Positions 27,071 through 36,124 are shown, numbered from the stretch's first letter. The stretch is 57,448 bases of DNA from Psychrobacter sp. UBA3962 (GCF_002385225.1 NZ_DGDC01000026.1:1-57448); one strand, 5' to 3'. Notes: a model not told the origin generated them from the sequence alone. Program-made: numbers and translations.

Positions 27071-27460
27071 ATGAAAAATCTAAAAAAATCAATTTTAGCG
27101 CCAGTTTTCGCAGTGGGTCTATTAAGTATGGGGGTTACTGCTTGTGACAATGCAGCCAATGCTCCTGAAGCTGAAGAACCGGTAGAATCAAGTTCAATTG
27201 AGACTCAAGATAATGCTGATGCTATGGCAACCGATAGCAATATGGGTACCGTAGAGGAAGGGCATGACATGAATAATATGGAAGATCATGGTATGGGAGA
27301 AAACGCTATGCAGGATGAGGGTATGACAAAACCTGAAGGCGATTCGACCCAACCTGACCCTAATGCTTCTGGAGCTGAAGGTGAAGTTGACACTGACATG
27401 CTAGATCAAGACCAAATCATCGATGGTACAGAAACAGAAGAGCATATTTCTACTAATTAA
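27071..27460 (+). CDS. Small acidic lipoprotein of unknown function
   Basis: A 129-residue predicted lipoprotein. The signal peptide ends in the lipobox GVTAC, giving lipidated Cys24. The mature part is very acidic and rich in Met, Asn, Glu and Asp, with repeated short GMxxxxMxxDG-like stretches. It has no known domain and is probably disordered. ATG 27071 is chosen because it starts the signal peptide right after AGGTAATGAT. Upstream in-frame starts would bury that peptide. Its role in the envelope is unknown. It has its own terminator. Confidence 0.7.
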   Translation: MKNLKKSILAPVFAVGLLSMGVTACDNAANAPEAEEPVESSSIETQDNADAMATDSNMGTVEEGHDMNNMEDHGMGENAMQDEGMTKPEGDSTQPDPNASGAEGEVDTDMLDQDQIIDGTETEEHISTN

Positions 27461-27552
27461 TTGATTATAGGTTAATGGGTTATAGGCTTCTCAATAAGCC
27501 GACTCTTTTAATTAATGAGCTTAATTAACGAGTTTCTTTAATTAAATAGCAG

Positions 27553-27600
27553 CCCTCTTTATTGCATTATTAAAATAATATGCGGTAGAGAGGGTTTTTA
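27553..27600 (+). terminator. Terminator of the acidic lipoprotein gene
   Basis: A long imperfect stem runs from CCCTCTTTATTGCAT to the matching ATGCGGTAGAGAGGG, followed by TTTTTATTTT. Confidence 0.75.
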
Positions 27601-27866
27601 TTTTAACAATAATTAATCCCTTTCTGAGCAATTAATTGAGCCGTTTATTTAGCAAAGGTTAAAAGATTAGCAAATTAGTAAAAGTTATCCTGACTAGTAA
27701 TTTAAAAATATGATAAGTCATAAGCTTAATAGGTAAAAAATTTGCTTATCAACTGGGTTTTAAGAGACAATACGCTATTAAAAATTATCGCTTAGGGTAG
27801 TCTACCTATTTTTTGTTATACCCTTTATCTTATTGTTCACAACTATTTCGGACACTAGCCACTGTT
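27601..27866. other. Intergenic DNA before the ABC ATPase gene
   Basis: AT-rich DNA between the lipoprotein terminator and the ATPase gene. It presumably contains the ATPase promoter. I see no gene or clear operator. Confidence 0.35.
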
Positions 27867-28673
27867 ATGCCACACTCCACTTCAGATCGACCTATTGCCC
27901 TTGATTTGCAAAACATTCATAAAAGCTACGGCTCGCTTGAGGTATTAAAAGGGGTCTCACTCACAGCCTATGATGGCGATGTGATTTCTATTTTGGGATC
28001 ATCAGGCTCAGGGAAGTCCACTTTATTGCGCTGTATTAATCTTCTAGAGAAGCCCAATCAGGGCACCATTACCCTAGGCGGTGAGTCTTTGGATTTGGTT
28101 CCTGGTAAATCAGGTGAGTTAGAAGCCGCTAATCGGGGTCAGCTAGAAAGATTCCGCGCTCGTGTTGGATTTGTTTTCCAAAACTTTAACTTATGGCCGC
28201 ATAAGACTATTTTACAAAATATTATTGAAGGACCGACTCAGGTCTTAAAAATAGGTAAGGATCAAGCTATAAGAGAAGCTGAGCAACTGTTAAAAAAAGT
28301 GGGTCTGCTCGATAAAAAAGATGCTTATCCTGATAACCTATCAGGGGGCCAGCGTCAACGTGTGGCTATCGCTCGTGCTTTGGCCATGAATCCACAAGTA
28401 TTGTTGTTTGACGAGCCGACTTCAGCCCTAGACCCAGAGCTTGTAAATGAAGTGCTAGCCGTTATGCGTGATTTAGCTGCAGAAGGCCGTACCATGCTTA
28501 TCGTTACCCATGAAATGCGCTTTGCTCGTGATGTATCGTCGCAAGTAGTGTTCCTCCATCAGGGTGGTATTGAAGAAGCGGGTACCCCAGAACAAATATT
28601 CGACAACCCAACCTCACCTCGAGTGCGTGAGTTTATGGCTTCGCACCATGCCGATGCCAATAAGCTTAGTTAG
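27867..28673 (+). CDS. Polar amino-acid ABC transporter ATP-binding protein
   Basis: A 268-residue ATPase of the HisP/ArtP/GlnQ family. It has Walker A GSSGSGKST (44-52), the Q-loop FQNFNLWPHKT, signature LSGGQRQRVAIARAL, Walker B LLFDEPTSALDP and the H-loop THEMRFARD. It should power the two permeases encoded at 32.1-33.6 kb. ATG 27867 is chosen over an in-frame TTG at 27813. The ribosome binding site is weak (GGAC, far). A strong terminator follows, so the ATPase is transcribed apart from the binding proteins and permeases. The substrate is probably a basic or polar amino acid (inference). Confidence 0.93.
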   Translation: MPHSTSDRPIALDLQNIHKSYGSLEVLKGVSLTAYDGDVISILGSSGSGKSTLLRCINLLEKPNQGTITLGGESLDLVPGKSGELEAANRGQLERFRARVGFVFQNFNLWPHKTILQNIIEGPTQVLKIGKDQAIREAEQLLKKVGLLDKKDAYPDNLSGGQRQRVAIARALAMNPQVLLFDEPTSALDPELVNEVLAVMRDLAAEGRTMLIVTHEMRFARDVSSQVVFLHQGGIEEAGTPEQIFDNPTSPRVREFMASHHADANKLS

Positions 28674-28730
28674 TTATCAATCACTTGCTTGATGAGTTAT
28701 TAAAAGTTGATTAATAGATGGTGGGTTAAT

Positions 28731-28765
28731 AAGAGTGAGTGTCTATGGGTACTCACTCTTTTTTG
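28731..28765 (+). terminator. Terminator of the ABC ATPase gene
   Basis: AAGAGTGAGT (28731-28740) pairs perfectly with ACTCACTCTT (28751-28760), followed by a T run. Confidence 0.9.
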
Positions 28766-28997
28766 TGGGACTGGGTAACAATGTGACAATAAAATGATTT
28801 GTTTTTACTCAAACCCTCATGTATTATTTTTGTGTATGTAGATTACACAAACCTTATCGTATATCCCTCATTATCACTATATCTAGTTCAAGGCTTTAAT
28901 TGGATTTAAAAGGCCACTAATTCGTTTGGTAATATCCATAAAATTTTAGCCCACTTAGTTTTGTATAGGCCACTTTTTGGCTTTGGAGAAAGAAGAA

Positions 28998-29795
28998 ATG
29001 TCATTATTTGATATGCAGTTATCGCGCAAGGTTTTCCCAGTACTAGTCATGGCTGGTATGGTAGGGTTAGCAGGTTGTTCACAGTCTGATACCAAGGCAG
29101 AGACAGAGGGTGCTACTTCTGTAGAAGGCAAAACGGTTCGTATCGCTACTGAAGGGGCCTACCCTCCATTTAACTACACCAATAATGATGGTAGCTTAGG
29201 TGGCTTCGATGTTGACGTTATCAATGCCGTTTGTGATGAAATTAAAGCCAAGTGTGAGATTACCTCTCAAGACTGGGACGGTATTATTCCAGGGCTATTG
29301 GCCAATAAATACGATGCCATCATCGCCGGTATGTCTATCACGCCAGAGCGTGCAGCAACTGTCGACTTCAGTGCGCCTTACTTCTCAAACACTATGGTGT
29401 GGTTGGCCAAAAAAGATGGTACCTTCAGTCCTGATGACATTACCAATAAAGACTTAGGTAGCCAACGTTCAACCACTTTGGGCGAGTATCTGTTGGCCAA
29501 TTTTGATAATAAAGAGGGCAACAAAGTTAACTTATATGACACTTATGAGAATGCTTATCTGGATCTAAAGTCAGGTCGTGTAGATGCTGTTTTGGCTGAA
29601 AAAGTATCGGCAGCAGACTGGTTGCCTGAGAACCCTGAGTATGCAGTAATTGGTGAAGAGATTGATAATGATGACAATTTAGGGATTGCGTTCCGTAAAA
29701 ACGATCCTCTAAAAGCTGAGTTCGATAAGGGCATTGAAGCGATTCGTGCTAACGGCAAGCTGGCGGAAATTGAAGCCGCTAACTTTGGTAAATAA
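28998..29795 (+). CDS. Amino-acid-binding lipoprotein 1 of an ABC transporter
   Basis: A 265-residue family-3 extracellular solute-binding protein (SBP_bac_3), with lipobox VGLAGC and lipidated Cys27. The lobe-1 ligand block reads ATEGAYPPFNYT, followed by GGFDVDV and AGMSITPERAATVDFSAPY. The Arg of TPER normally binds the amino-acid carboxylate. GGAG at 28985-28988 supports ATG 28998 over the upstream TTG 28977. It is first of three paralogous binding-protein genes in a row and lies upstream of the permease pair. Lysine, arginine, ornithine or histidine are the usual ligands of such proteins. Confidence 0.92.
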   Translation: MSLFDMQLSRKVFPVLVMAGMVGLAGCSQSDTKAETEGATSVEGKTVRIATEGAYPPFNYTNNDGSLGGFDVDVINAVCDEIKAKCEITSQDWDGIIPGLLANKYDAIIAGMSITPERAATVDFSAPYFSNTMVWLAKKDGTFSPDDITNKDLGSQRSTTLGEYLLANFDNKEGNKVNLYDTYENAYLDLKSGRVDAVLAEKVSAADWLPENPEYAVIGEEIDNDDNLGIAFRKNDPLKAEFDKGIEAIRANGKLAEIEAANFGK

Positions 29796-29864
29796 GCCCA
29801 AGCTATCGTAGTCTTATCAACGAAATTTTTGTTATCAACTATTAGACAAAACTAGGATCACATC

Positions 29865-30713
29865 ATGACAACTGCAATAAAATCAAAAAGTAAATGGGCT
29901 GTATTATCTGTGGCTTTATCTGGCTTAATGCTGGCTGCTTGTAACAACAGTAGTGAAGCTCCTGCGGCTAGTGACTCAACAGCTGCTAGCAATGCTGAAG
30001 GTACAGAGCAAGCCATCAGAATCGCAACTGAATCAAGCTACAAGCCTTTAAGTTATACCGATGCTGATGGCAAGTTAATTGGCTTTGAGATTGATTTAAT
30101 CAATGCGCTTTGTGATGAAATGAAAGCTAAGTGTGATGTTACCTCTCAAGAGTGGGATGGCTTAATTCCAGGTCTGCAAGCTAAGAAGTTCGATGCCATT
30201 ATTGCGGGTATGTCAATCACGCCTGAGCGTCTACAAAAAGTAGACTTCACTGAGCCGTACTTAAGCAACGGTCTTATCTTAGTGGCGAAAAAGGGTGATG
30301 AGGTTAGTGTGGCCGATGACTTTAGTGATGTATCTGTGGGAGCTCAGCGCGCTACCATTGCGGCCCAGTACATCGAAGAGACTCACCCAAAAGCCAAACT
30401 TAACTTATATGATACCCAAGAAAATGCTTATCTAGATTTAACTTCAGGTCGTATTCGCGCTCTGTTCTCAGATAAAGTGACAGCCGCTTACTGGTTAACC
30501 AGCGAAGAAGGCCAAGCTTTTGAACAAAAAGGCGAAGAGTTTAATACGGACGACACCATGGGTATTGCGGTGCGTAAAGGTGATGAATTGGCGGCTAAAT
30601 TCAATACGGCACTACAAGCTCTAAAAGATAGTGGCAAGTATGATGAAATCTCAGCGCCTTACTTTGGTACCAGCAATACCGCTGCTGCTGCTCAAGCTGC
30701 AGCTGCTCAGTAG
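29865..30713 (+). CDS. Amino-acid-binding lipoprotein 2 of an ABC transporter
   Basis: A 282-residue paralogue of its neighbours, with lipobox LMLAAC (Cys26). The ligand block differs: ATESSYKPLSYT replaces ATEGAYPPFNYT, changing the Gly-Ala and Phe-Asn positions, so its ligand may differ. AGMSITPERLQKVDFTEPY is kept. The C-terminus has an Ala/Gln-rich tail of about 15 residues not found in the other two. It starts 69 bp after paralogue 1 with no terminator between. The start ATG precedes a normal lipoprotein signal. Confidence 0.92.
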   Translation: MTTAIKSKSKWAVLSVALSGLMLAACNNSSEAPAASDSTAASNAEGTEQAIRIATESSYKPLSYTDADGKLIGFEIDLINALCDEMKAKCDVTSQEWDGLIPGLQAKKFDAIIAGMSITPERLQKVDFTEPYLSNGLILVAKKGDEVSVADDFSDVSVGAQRATIAAQYIEETHPKAKLNLYDTQENAYLDLTSGRIRALFSDKVTAAYWLTSEEGQAFEQKGEEFNTDDTMGIAVRKGDELAAKFNTALQALKDSGKYDEISAPYFGTSNTAAAAQAAAAQ

Positions 30714-30893
30714 ACTGTTATTAAGTAGGGTTTTGCCAAAATAGCAAGATAACAATTGAACATCACAGCCTAAAGGCAGGTGTTCAGGTTACTGGCTGAA
30801 GTCGTAAGTCTTTAAGGAGCTACTTAGTTTTGATAAAGCGGCTAAGGCGATAAGATTTCAGGCCAGGTTTTTTGAATTTATAAGGACATAAGC

Positions 30894-31727
30894 ATGCTTA
30901 AAAGCCGAGTAGCACCTAGCAACATATCCCATAGTCGTATCAAAAAAGGGGCTATCACTCTTATTGCCGCATTGTCTGTTTCTGTCTTAGTAACGGGCTG
31001 TAATAATACAGATAGCACCAGTGAGACTGCCGCTGAAGGGGCTGATGCAGAGCAAAAAGTACTACGCGTCGCCACTGAGGGGGCCTATGCTCCTTTTAAC
31101 TATACCGATGCTGAAGGCAACTTAGCGGGCTTTGATGTGGATATCACCAATGCGCTTTGTGAACAGATGCAGCGAAAATGTGAGATCACTGCTCAAGATT
31201 GGGAAGGTATTATTCCAGGTCTCAAGGCCAAAAAATATGATGCCATTATCGCTGCGATGTCAGTGACTCCTGAGCGTGCTGAACAAGTGGATTTTACCGA
31301 GCCTTATTTCACCAACTCTTTGGTATTTATTGCCACCAAAGCCAGTAGTTTTGATCCTAGCAGTGCCGAGACTATTAATAGTAGTGAGATTGCTGCTCAG
31401 CGTTCGACCATTTCCTCACAGTGGTTAGAAAGCAACTATCCAAAAACCAGCATTAAAATGTACGACACATTGAATAATGCCTTTTTGGATTTAGAGTCCA
31501 ATCGTGTCGATGCCATGATTTCTGATAAATTACCGGCTTTAGAGTGGTTGTCTAAGAACGGCTCAACGTTTGAAATTAAAGGCTCAGAAATTGAAATTGA
31601 TGATAACTTTGCTATTGCAGTACGCAAGCAAGATGCGTTGAAGCAAGAGATCAATACCGCGTTGGCAGCGATAAAAGCCAACGGCACTTATGACCGTATT
31701 AAAGACAAGCATTTCCCAATGCCTTAG
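30894..31727 (+). CDS. Amino-acid-binding lipoprotein 3 of an ABC transporter
   Basis: A 277-residue third paralogue, with lipobox VLVTGC (Cys36) after a longer, basic N-region. The ligand block ATEGAYAPFNYT resembles paralogue 1. AAMSVTPERAEQVDFTEPY holds the carboxylate-binding Arg. TAAGGAC precedes the ATG by about 6 nt. A terminator follows, closing the three-gene binding-protein unit. The 180-bp gap from paralogue 2 may hold a further promoter. Confidence 0.92.
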   Translation: MLKSRVAPSNISHSRIKKGAITLIAALSVSVLVTGCNNTDSTSETAAEGADAEQKVLRVATEGAYAPFNYTDAEGNLAGFDVDITNALCEQMQRKCEITAQDWEGIIPGLKAKKYDAIIAAMSVTPERAEQVDFTEPYFTNSLVFIATKASSFDPSSAETINSSEIAAQRSTISSQWLESNYPKTSIKMYDTLNNAFLDLESNRVDAMISDKLPALEWLSKNGSTFEIKGSEIEIDDNFAIAVRKQDALKQEINTALAAIKANGTYDRIKDKHFPMP

Positions 31728-31752
31728 TAGAGATAGCACGATATCAACAATT

Positions 31753-31780
31753 AGCCTCACCACAGAGTGAGGCTTTTTTT
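31753..31780 (+). terminator. Terminator after the third binding-protein gene
   Basis: AGCCTCAC (31753-31760) pairs with GTGAGGCT (31767-31774), followed by TTTTTT. Confidence 0.88.
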
Positions 31781-32089
31781 ATGGAAAGAAAGCTTTGGAA
31801 TGGCTTTAGGGTTAGGCAGTAGAAATTTTTAATGGCACAGACTTTCGACAAAGTCATGCTTACAGGTCAATAGCCATACTTAGATGTCATCATCTACTTA
31901 ACTAATGGGCATATAATATGTTAGAATTCGCCGTTTGCATATAATCATAAAATACGATTTAATCTCAGTGTTGTTCAATACACTTGATGACGGCCCCAGC
32001 TTTAAGGGCTGTTAGTGAGTTTTCAGTTTTACTACCCCGTATCATATATAGTCGTTTATTCTACTCTCATTATTTAGGTTGCTTCTCAC
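31781..32089. other. Presumed promoter region of the permease pair
   Basis: About 310 bp between the binding-protein terminator and the permease genes. Two TATAAT hexamers occur within 31910-31950 but without a good -35 at 16-18 bp. No gene is seen. Confidence 0.4.
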
Positions 32090-32830
32090 GTGTTTGATTT
32101 GCAAGGTTTTGGACATCTCTTACTTAGTGGCTCGTTGATTACCATCAAACTTGCCTTATCAAGTCTTGCAATAGGTTTGGTCTTGGGGCTATTAGGGGCT
32201 ACTGCCAAACTTTCTAAGATTTGGATATTTCGCAAACTGGCGACAGTTTATACTGCGACTATGCGTGGTATACCCGAGCTGCTATTGGTATTGTTCTTGT
32301 ATTACGGCGGCTCCATGCTCATTATGGCGGTGCTACAGAAGTTCGGTTACAACGAATACATCGAAGTCAGTCCGTTTTTAGCAGGGGTCTTGGCCCTGTC
32401 TATTGCCTTTGGTGCCTATGCGACCGAAGTATTTAGGATGGCCATTCAAGAGATACCCAAAGGTCAGTGGGAAGCGGCTGAAGCGCTGGGTATGAAGCCC
32501 ATGCAGGTTTATTTCCGTATTATTGTACCCCAAGTTTGGCGTTTGGCCTTACCGGGTTTGGGTAACTTATTCTTGGTGCTATTGAAAGACACGGCATTGG
32601 TTTCAGTGGTGGGGTTAAAAGACATCATGTATCATGCTGCGCGCGGGGCTCAAGCAACCCAGCAAGCCTTTACTTTCTATATGGCCGCTGCTTTTATTTA
32701 CTTGGGACTTACCATCGTGGTGACTGCCTTTATGATGTGGCTTGAGTGGCGGGCAAATCCTGCTCAGCGCTATGCAAAAAAACTTGCGAAACAGCACGTG
32801 TCGCAATCAATTAATGCAGCTAAAGGGTAG
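32090..32830 (+). CDS. Amino-acid ABC transporter permease (ArtQ/HisQ-like)
   Basis: A 246-residue inner-membrane permease of the polar amino-acid (HEQRo-type) family, with about five hydrophobic helices. TMRGIPELLLVLFLYYGG and the EAA loop EAAEALGMKPMQVYFRIIVPQ are characteristic; the EAA loop docks on the ATPase. It starts at GTG 32090, with AGG about 11 nt upstream. No ATG fits near the first helix. It lies 9 bp upstream of the partner permease, so the two are cotranscribed and form a heterodimeric pore. Confidence 0.92.
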   Translation: MFDLQGFGHLLLSGSLITIKLALSSLAIGLVLGLLGATAKLSKIWIFRKLATVYTATMRGIPELLLVLFLYYGGSMLIMAVLQKFGYNEYIEVSPFLAGVLALSIAFGAYATEVFRMAIQEIPKGQWEAAEALGMKPMQVYFRIIVPQVWRLALPGLGNLFLVLLKDTALVSVVGLKDIMYHAARGAQATQQAFTFYMAAAFIYLGLTIVVTAFMMWLEWRANPAQRYAKKLAKQHVSQSINAAKG

Positions 32831-32839
32831 GGGGCAGAC

Positions 32840-33565
32840 ATGGACTGGAATTGGCAAGTAATTTTTACCTACCTACCTGACTTATTAAGTGGTGTCGCAC
32901 TAACCGTTAAGCTGGTGGTTATCTCTGGGATCTTGGGTTTTATTTTTGGTTTGGGCTTGGCTTTACTACGCTTATCTTCTAATAAGCTGGTGCAAGTATT
33001 ACCGTTTTTATATATCTTCTTTTTCCGAGGCACCCCCTTACTGGTACAGATATTCCTCATCTATTATGGTCTATCGCAGTTTGAATTTATCAAAGAGTCT
33101 TTCTTGTGGGAGCCGGTACTAAAACAGCCATTTTGGTGTGCCATTATCGCTTTCACTCTAAATACCAGTGCTTATATAGCAGAAATTATTCGGGGGGCTA
33201 TCCAATCTATCCCACCAGGTGAGCTGGAAGCAGCCGATGCCATTGGTATGTCACGCTGGCAAAAGTTAACCCGTATCACTCTGCCTCGTGCCTTTGGTAT
33301 CATGATTCCTGCTTATAGTAATGAAGTTATCTTTATGCTAAAAGGCAGTTCGCTGGCCATGACCATCGCCTTGATGGACATTACCGGTATTGCCAAGACC
33401 ATCAGTGCTCGTACCTATACTATTTTTGAGTTGTACTTTGCGGCTGGCATTATTTACCTAGTATTGTCTTGGGTAATCTTGCTAACCTTCCGTTTGATAG
33501 AAAAGCGGATGAACCGTCATGCCAGCTATGTGCCGCCTGATGTAGCCACCAATACCATTCCTTAA
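32840..33565 (+). CDS. Amino-acid ABC transporter permease (ArtM/HisM-like)
   Basis: A 241-residue second permease of the same transporter. FFFRGTPLLVQIFLIYYGL and the EAA loop EAADAIGMSRWQKLTRITLPRA are present, with about five membrane helices. It starts 9 bp after the first permease, with GTAGGGGGCAG as ribosome binding site. A strong terminator follows, so ATPase, binding proteins and permeases are three separately terminated units. Exact substrate class is inferred from family only. Confidence 0.93.
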   Translation: MDWNWQVIFTYLPDLLSGVALTVKLVVISGILGFIFGLGLALLRLSSNKLVQVLPFLYIFFFRGTPLLVQIFLIYYGLSQFEFIKESFLWEPVLKQPFWCAIIAFTLNTSAYIAEIIRGAIQSIPPGELEAADAIGMSRWQKLTRITLPRAFGIMIPAYSNEVIFMLKGSSLAMTIALMDITGIAKTISARTYTIFELYFAAGIIYLVLSWVILLTFRLIEKRMNRHASYVPPDVATNTIP

Positions 33566-33601
33566 TGAGTACTGCCCCTTAGTCAAACCCTTGTTAACAA
33601 C

Positions 33602-33640
33602 AAAAACAGCCAGCTATTAATATATGCTGGCTGTTTTTTT
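33602..33640 (+). terminator. Terminator of the permease operon
   Basis: AAAAACAGCCAGC (33602-33614) pairs with GCTGGCTGTTTTT (33626-33638). Confidence 0.9.
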
Positions 33641-33718
33641 ATCTAAACTTAGATGATAATGTGGTCATTAATAATGCTGATTGATAAAGCTACTGTAAAT
33701 TAAATTGTGAGAGTTAAT

Positions 33719-34396
33719 ATGACAACTTCTATCGAGAGCCACGGTAACGCTATGCACTTCGGAAAAGTGGTGTGCGTTGGGCGTAACTATGCTGCCCATG
33801 CGGCCGAATTAGGCAATGAAATTCCAACACGGCCCATATTATTTATTAAGCCGGCGTCTAGTGTGATTGGTACTGACTCGTTGATTCCCAGTCAAATCAG
33901 AGATGTACCAAGAGATACTGCGTATGAGGTGCATTATGAAGCTGAGCTCTGCGTACGTATTGGGGCGCCTCTAAAAGCGGCCTCGGTCGACTCTATCAAA
34001 GCGACACCAAAAGCAATCGATGCGGTCACTTTAGGACTAGACTTAACCTTGCGTGAGTTACAAAGTGAGCTCAAAGCCAAAGGTCATCCTTGGGAGCGTG
34101 CCAAATGCTTCGATGGGTCCTGTGTGCTGGCGCAGTGGGTTGACCCTGAAGCTTTTGCTGACTTTAGTAGCGTGCATTATGAGCTGTATATTAATGAGCA
34201 GTTGACGCAAGAGGGCAATACTGAGCTGATGCTGTTTCCGATATATGAGCTATTAAGTGAAATCAGTTATGCGTTTAGCTTGCAGCCTGGTGATGTGATC
34301 ATGACCGGTACCCCAAGCGGTGTGGGAGTATTAAAGGCAGGCGATAAATTGACCTTGAAACTGGGTGAGCATCAGTGGCAGGCTGAAGTGGAATAA
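33719..34396 (+). CDS. Fumarylacetoacetate hydrolase-family protein
   Basis: A 225-residue single-domain FAH-family enzyme of the YcgM / acylpyruvase type. These hydrolyse or decarboxylate acylpyruvates or oxaloacetate. KPASSVIG, the metal-binding VHYEAELCVRIG, LTLRELQSELKAKGHPW, KCFDGSC and MTGTPSGVGVLKAGD are the family landmarks. GAGAG at 33709-33713 supports ATG 33719 over an in-frame GTG at 33707. It is monocistronic between terminators. The substrate is not predictable from context. Confidence 0.9.
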   Translation: MTTSIESHGNAMHFGKVVCVGRNYAAHAAELGNEIPTRPILFIKPASSVIGTDSLIPSQIRDVPRDTAYEVHYEAELCVRIGAPLKAASVDSIKATPKAIDAVTLGLDLTLRELQSELKAKGHPWERAKCFDGSCVLAQWVDPEAFADFSSVHYELYINEQLTQEGNTELMLFPIYELLSEISYAFSLQPGDVIMTGTPSGVGVLKAGDKLTLKLGEHQWQAEVE

Positions 34397-34428
34397 TGAC
34401 TTGAGTCGTTCTTTGTGATTGGGTCCAT

Positions 34429-34464
34429 AAAAAACCGCGATTGAAAGTTAATCGCGGTTTTTTT
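34429..34464 (+). terminator. Terminator of the FAH-family gene
   Basis: AAAAAACCGCGATT (34429-34442) pairs perfectly with AATCGCGGTTTTTT (34450-34463). Confidence 0.92.
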
Positions 34465-34514
34465 ATGAGTAAAAAAAAGAGGGGTTAGGGCTGACCCTGC
34501 AATAATAGGTCTAC

Positions 34515-34550
34515 AAAAACTTCAAGCGTGTAACACTTGAGGTTTTTACT
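34515..34550 (+). terminator. Second hairpin, terminator-like, before the alpha/beta hydrolase gene
   Basis: AAAACTTCAAG (34516-34526) pairs with CTTGAGGTTTT (one G-T pair), with an inner GTG/CAC, and is followed by TTTACTTTATTT. It lies 50-60 bp after the first terminator and 56 bp before the next gene. It may be a backup terminator or an attenuator. Confidence 0.6.
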
Positions 34551-34605
34551 TTATTTATAAGACAGGCTAATATGAGAGCTCTATCATAACTTACTCTATT
34601 AAAAT

Positions 34606-36054
34606 ATGACTAAGCCAAACTCTGTTGAAAGTTACAACTTATATGAAGCGTGTGAGCTGGTTACTTCTTCTCGTCCGGTATTCTTAAATGAGCTCCATGA
34701 AAAAATGGACACCCTCGATATTCTTGATGAAGAAGAAATTATCAGAATGGCGGCTACCGACTTAGGTAACCCTCGCAAGAGTACTCCGCTTACGATAGGG
34801 GATGTGTTTGAGGGCTTGACTCAACTGGCGACCTCTGGGGTACTGGAAGTCACTGAGATTATAGAGTCATTGCACTCGGAGTTGCTACTTAGACCTTTGG
34901 GCCGTTTTAATGAAGATTATTTGACGCGCTGGCAAAAGGGACTTAATCGTAAGTTTTATAATGGGATGCGTCACTTAGTACAGCAAGTGGGTACGGGGGT
35001 CACTGAGACCAATACTAAATTGGTGCGTAAAGCATTGAAACGGCATCATGATCGAAGACTATCAGGGGCTATAAAGCAGGGCGTTAATATTATTAATGGC
35101 ATGATAGGCGATCATTTAATTGCCCAGCAAAATCCGCTCGCTGTGCCCATGACTATTTATGATAGATATGGTCAGCCTCTGGGCAATAAGTTGTCGGGTA
35201 GAATAGTTTTACTGTGTCATGGCCTGTGTTTGAGTTACCTAAGTTGGCATCCTTGTGAGGATGATAGCTTGGGCGAGAACATTGCTTTGGCTCAGCCACA
35301 GACGACCGTTCTCTACTTAGATTACAACACTGGGAAGCGAATATCACAAAACGGTCGCCGTTTATCACACATCATGAAGCAGCTGCTGGAAGAAAACCCA
35401 GATGTTACCCAAATTGATTTGGTAGGCTATAGCATGGGTGGTTTGGTTGCCCGTAGTGCTTTGTTCTATGCTGAACAAGAGGGACTTGATTGGCTCGATC
35501 GAGTCGGCAATTTGATAACCTTAGGGAGTCCGCATCAAGGGGCATTGCTTGAGCGTACCGGTCATTATTTATTAGATATTGTGGGTAAGGTGCCTTTTGC
35601 AACTTCTTTATCGAAGATGGGTAATATCCGCAGTGCTGGAATTATTGATTTGCGTCATGGCAGTATTCGTGATGAGGACTGGAAATATCTAAAACAGCGG
35701 GATGTATTACCAGAAGAGTTCCGCCATCCTACCAAGCTGCCTCGCCATGTCAGAACTTATTTTATTGCCGGCTCTATAGTGGAAGGGGTCTATGACTCTA
35801 AAGCCACTAACCTAGTAGGGGATGGCTTAGTAAATATTGAGTCTGCATTAGGAGAAGCTGGAGAGTTGCATACGCTATATGTGCCAGAAGGGCGTAAAGC
35901 CATTTTCTATGGGGTGAGTCACCTAAATCTGCTGTATGACCGCCGAATTCACTATCAAGTTATAGAATGGCTAAAGGACAATGGCAGTATTGACTCAGCG
36001 CTAAAGTCACGTAAGGAATCATTCCCTGAAGATGATATTGAAGTGGTGGTCTAA
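34606..36054 (+). CDS. Alpha/beta-hydrolase, lipase-like (PGAP1/DUF676 style)
   Basis: A 482-residue protein with an N-terminal helical region of about 180 residues of unknown function, then an alpha/beta-hydrolase domain. The oxyanion-side block is LLCHGLCLSYLSWH. The nucleophile elbow is GYSMGGLVARSAL. Probable acid and base residues lie in GDGLVN and VSHLNLLYD. The family includes lipases and esterases, and the substrate is unknown. No signal peptide is visible, which argues against a secreted lipase. The ATG lacks a ribosome binding site, and a hairpin stands just upstream, so translation or transcription may be controlled. Confidence 0.85.
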   Translation: MTKPNSVESYNLYEACELVTSSRPVFLNELHEKMDTLDILDEEEIIRMAATDLGNPRKSTPLTIGDVFEGLTQLATSGVLEVTEIIESLHSELLLRPLGRFNEDYLTRWQKGLNRKFYNGMRHLVQQVGTGVTETNTKLVRKALKRHHDRRLSGAIKQGVNIINGMIGDHLIAQQNPLAVPMTIYDRYGQPLGNKLSGRIVLLCHGLCLSYLSWHPCEDDSLGENIALAQPQTTVLYLDYNTGKRISQNGRRLSHIMKQLLEENPDVTQIDLVGYSMGGLVARSALFYAEQEGLDWLDRVGNLITLGSPHQGALLERTGHYLLDIVGKVPFATSLSKMGNIRSAGIIDLRHGSIRDEDWKYLKQRDVLPEEFRHPTKLPRHVRTYFIAGSIVEGVYDSKATNLVGDGLVNIESALGEAGELHTLYVPEGRKAIFYGVSHLNLLYDRRIHYQVIEWLKDNGSIDSALKSRKESFPEDDIEVVV

Positions 36055-36066
36055 AAATACAGCCCT

Positions 36067-36105
36067 AAAAAAACCTCCTAAGCTTCGGCTGTAGGAGGTT
36101 TTTTT
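36067..36105. terminator. Bidirectional terminator with TTCG loop
   Basis: AAAAAAACCTCCTA (36067-36080) pairs with TAGGAGGTTTTTTT (36092-36105). An inner AGC-TTCG-GCT gives a stable UUCG tetraloop. It serves both the hydrolase gene and hslO. Confidence 0.93.
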
Positions 36106-36124
36106 ATGTCAATTAAAGGCTTAA

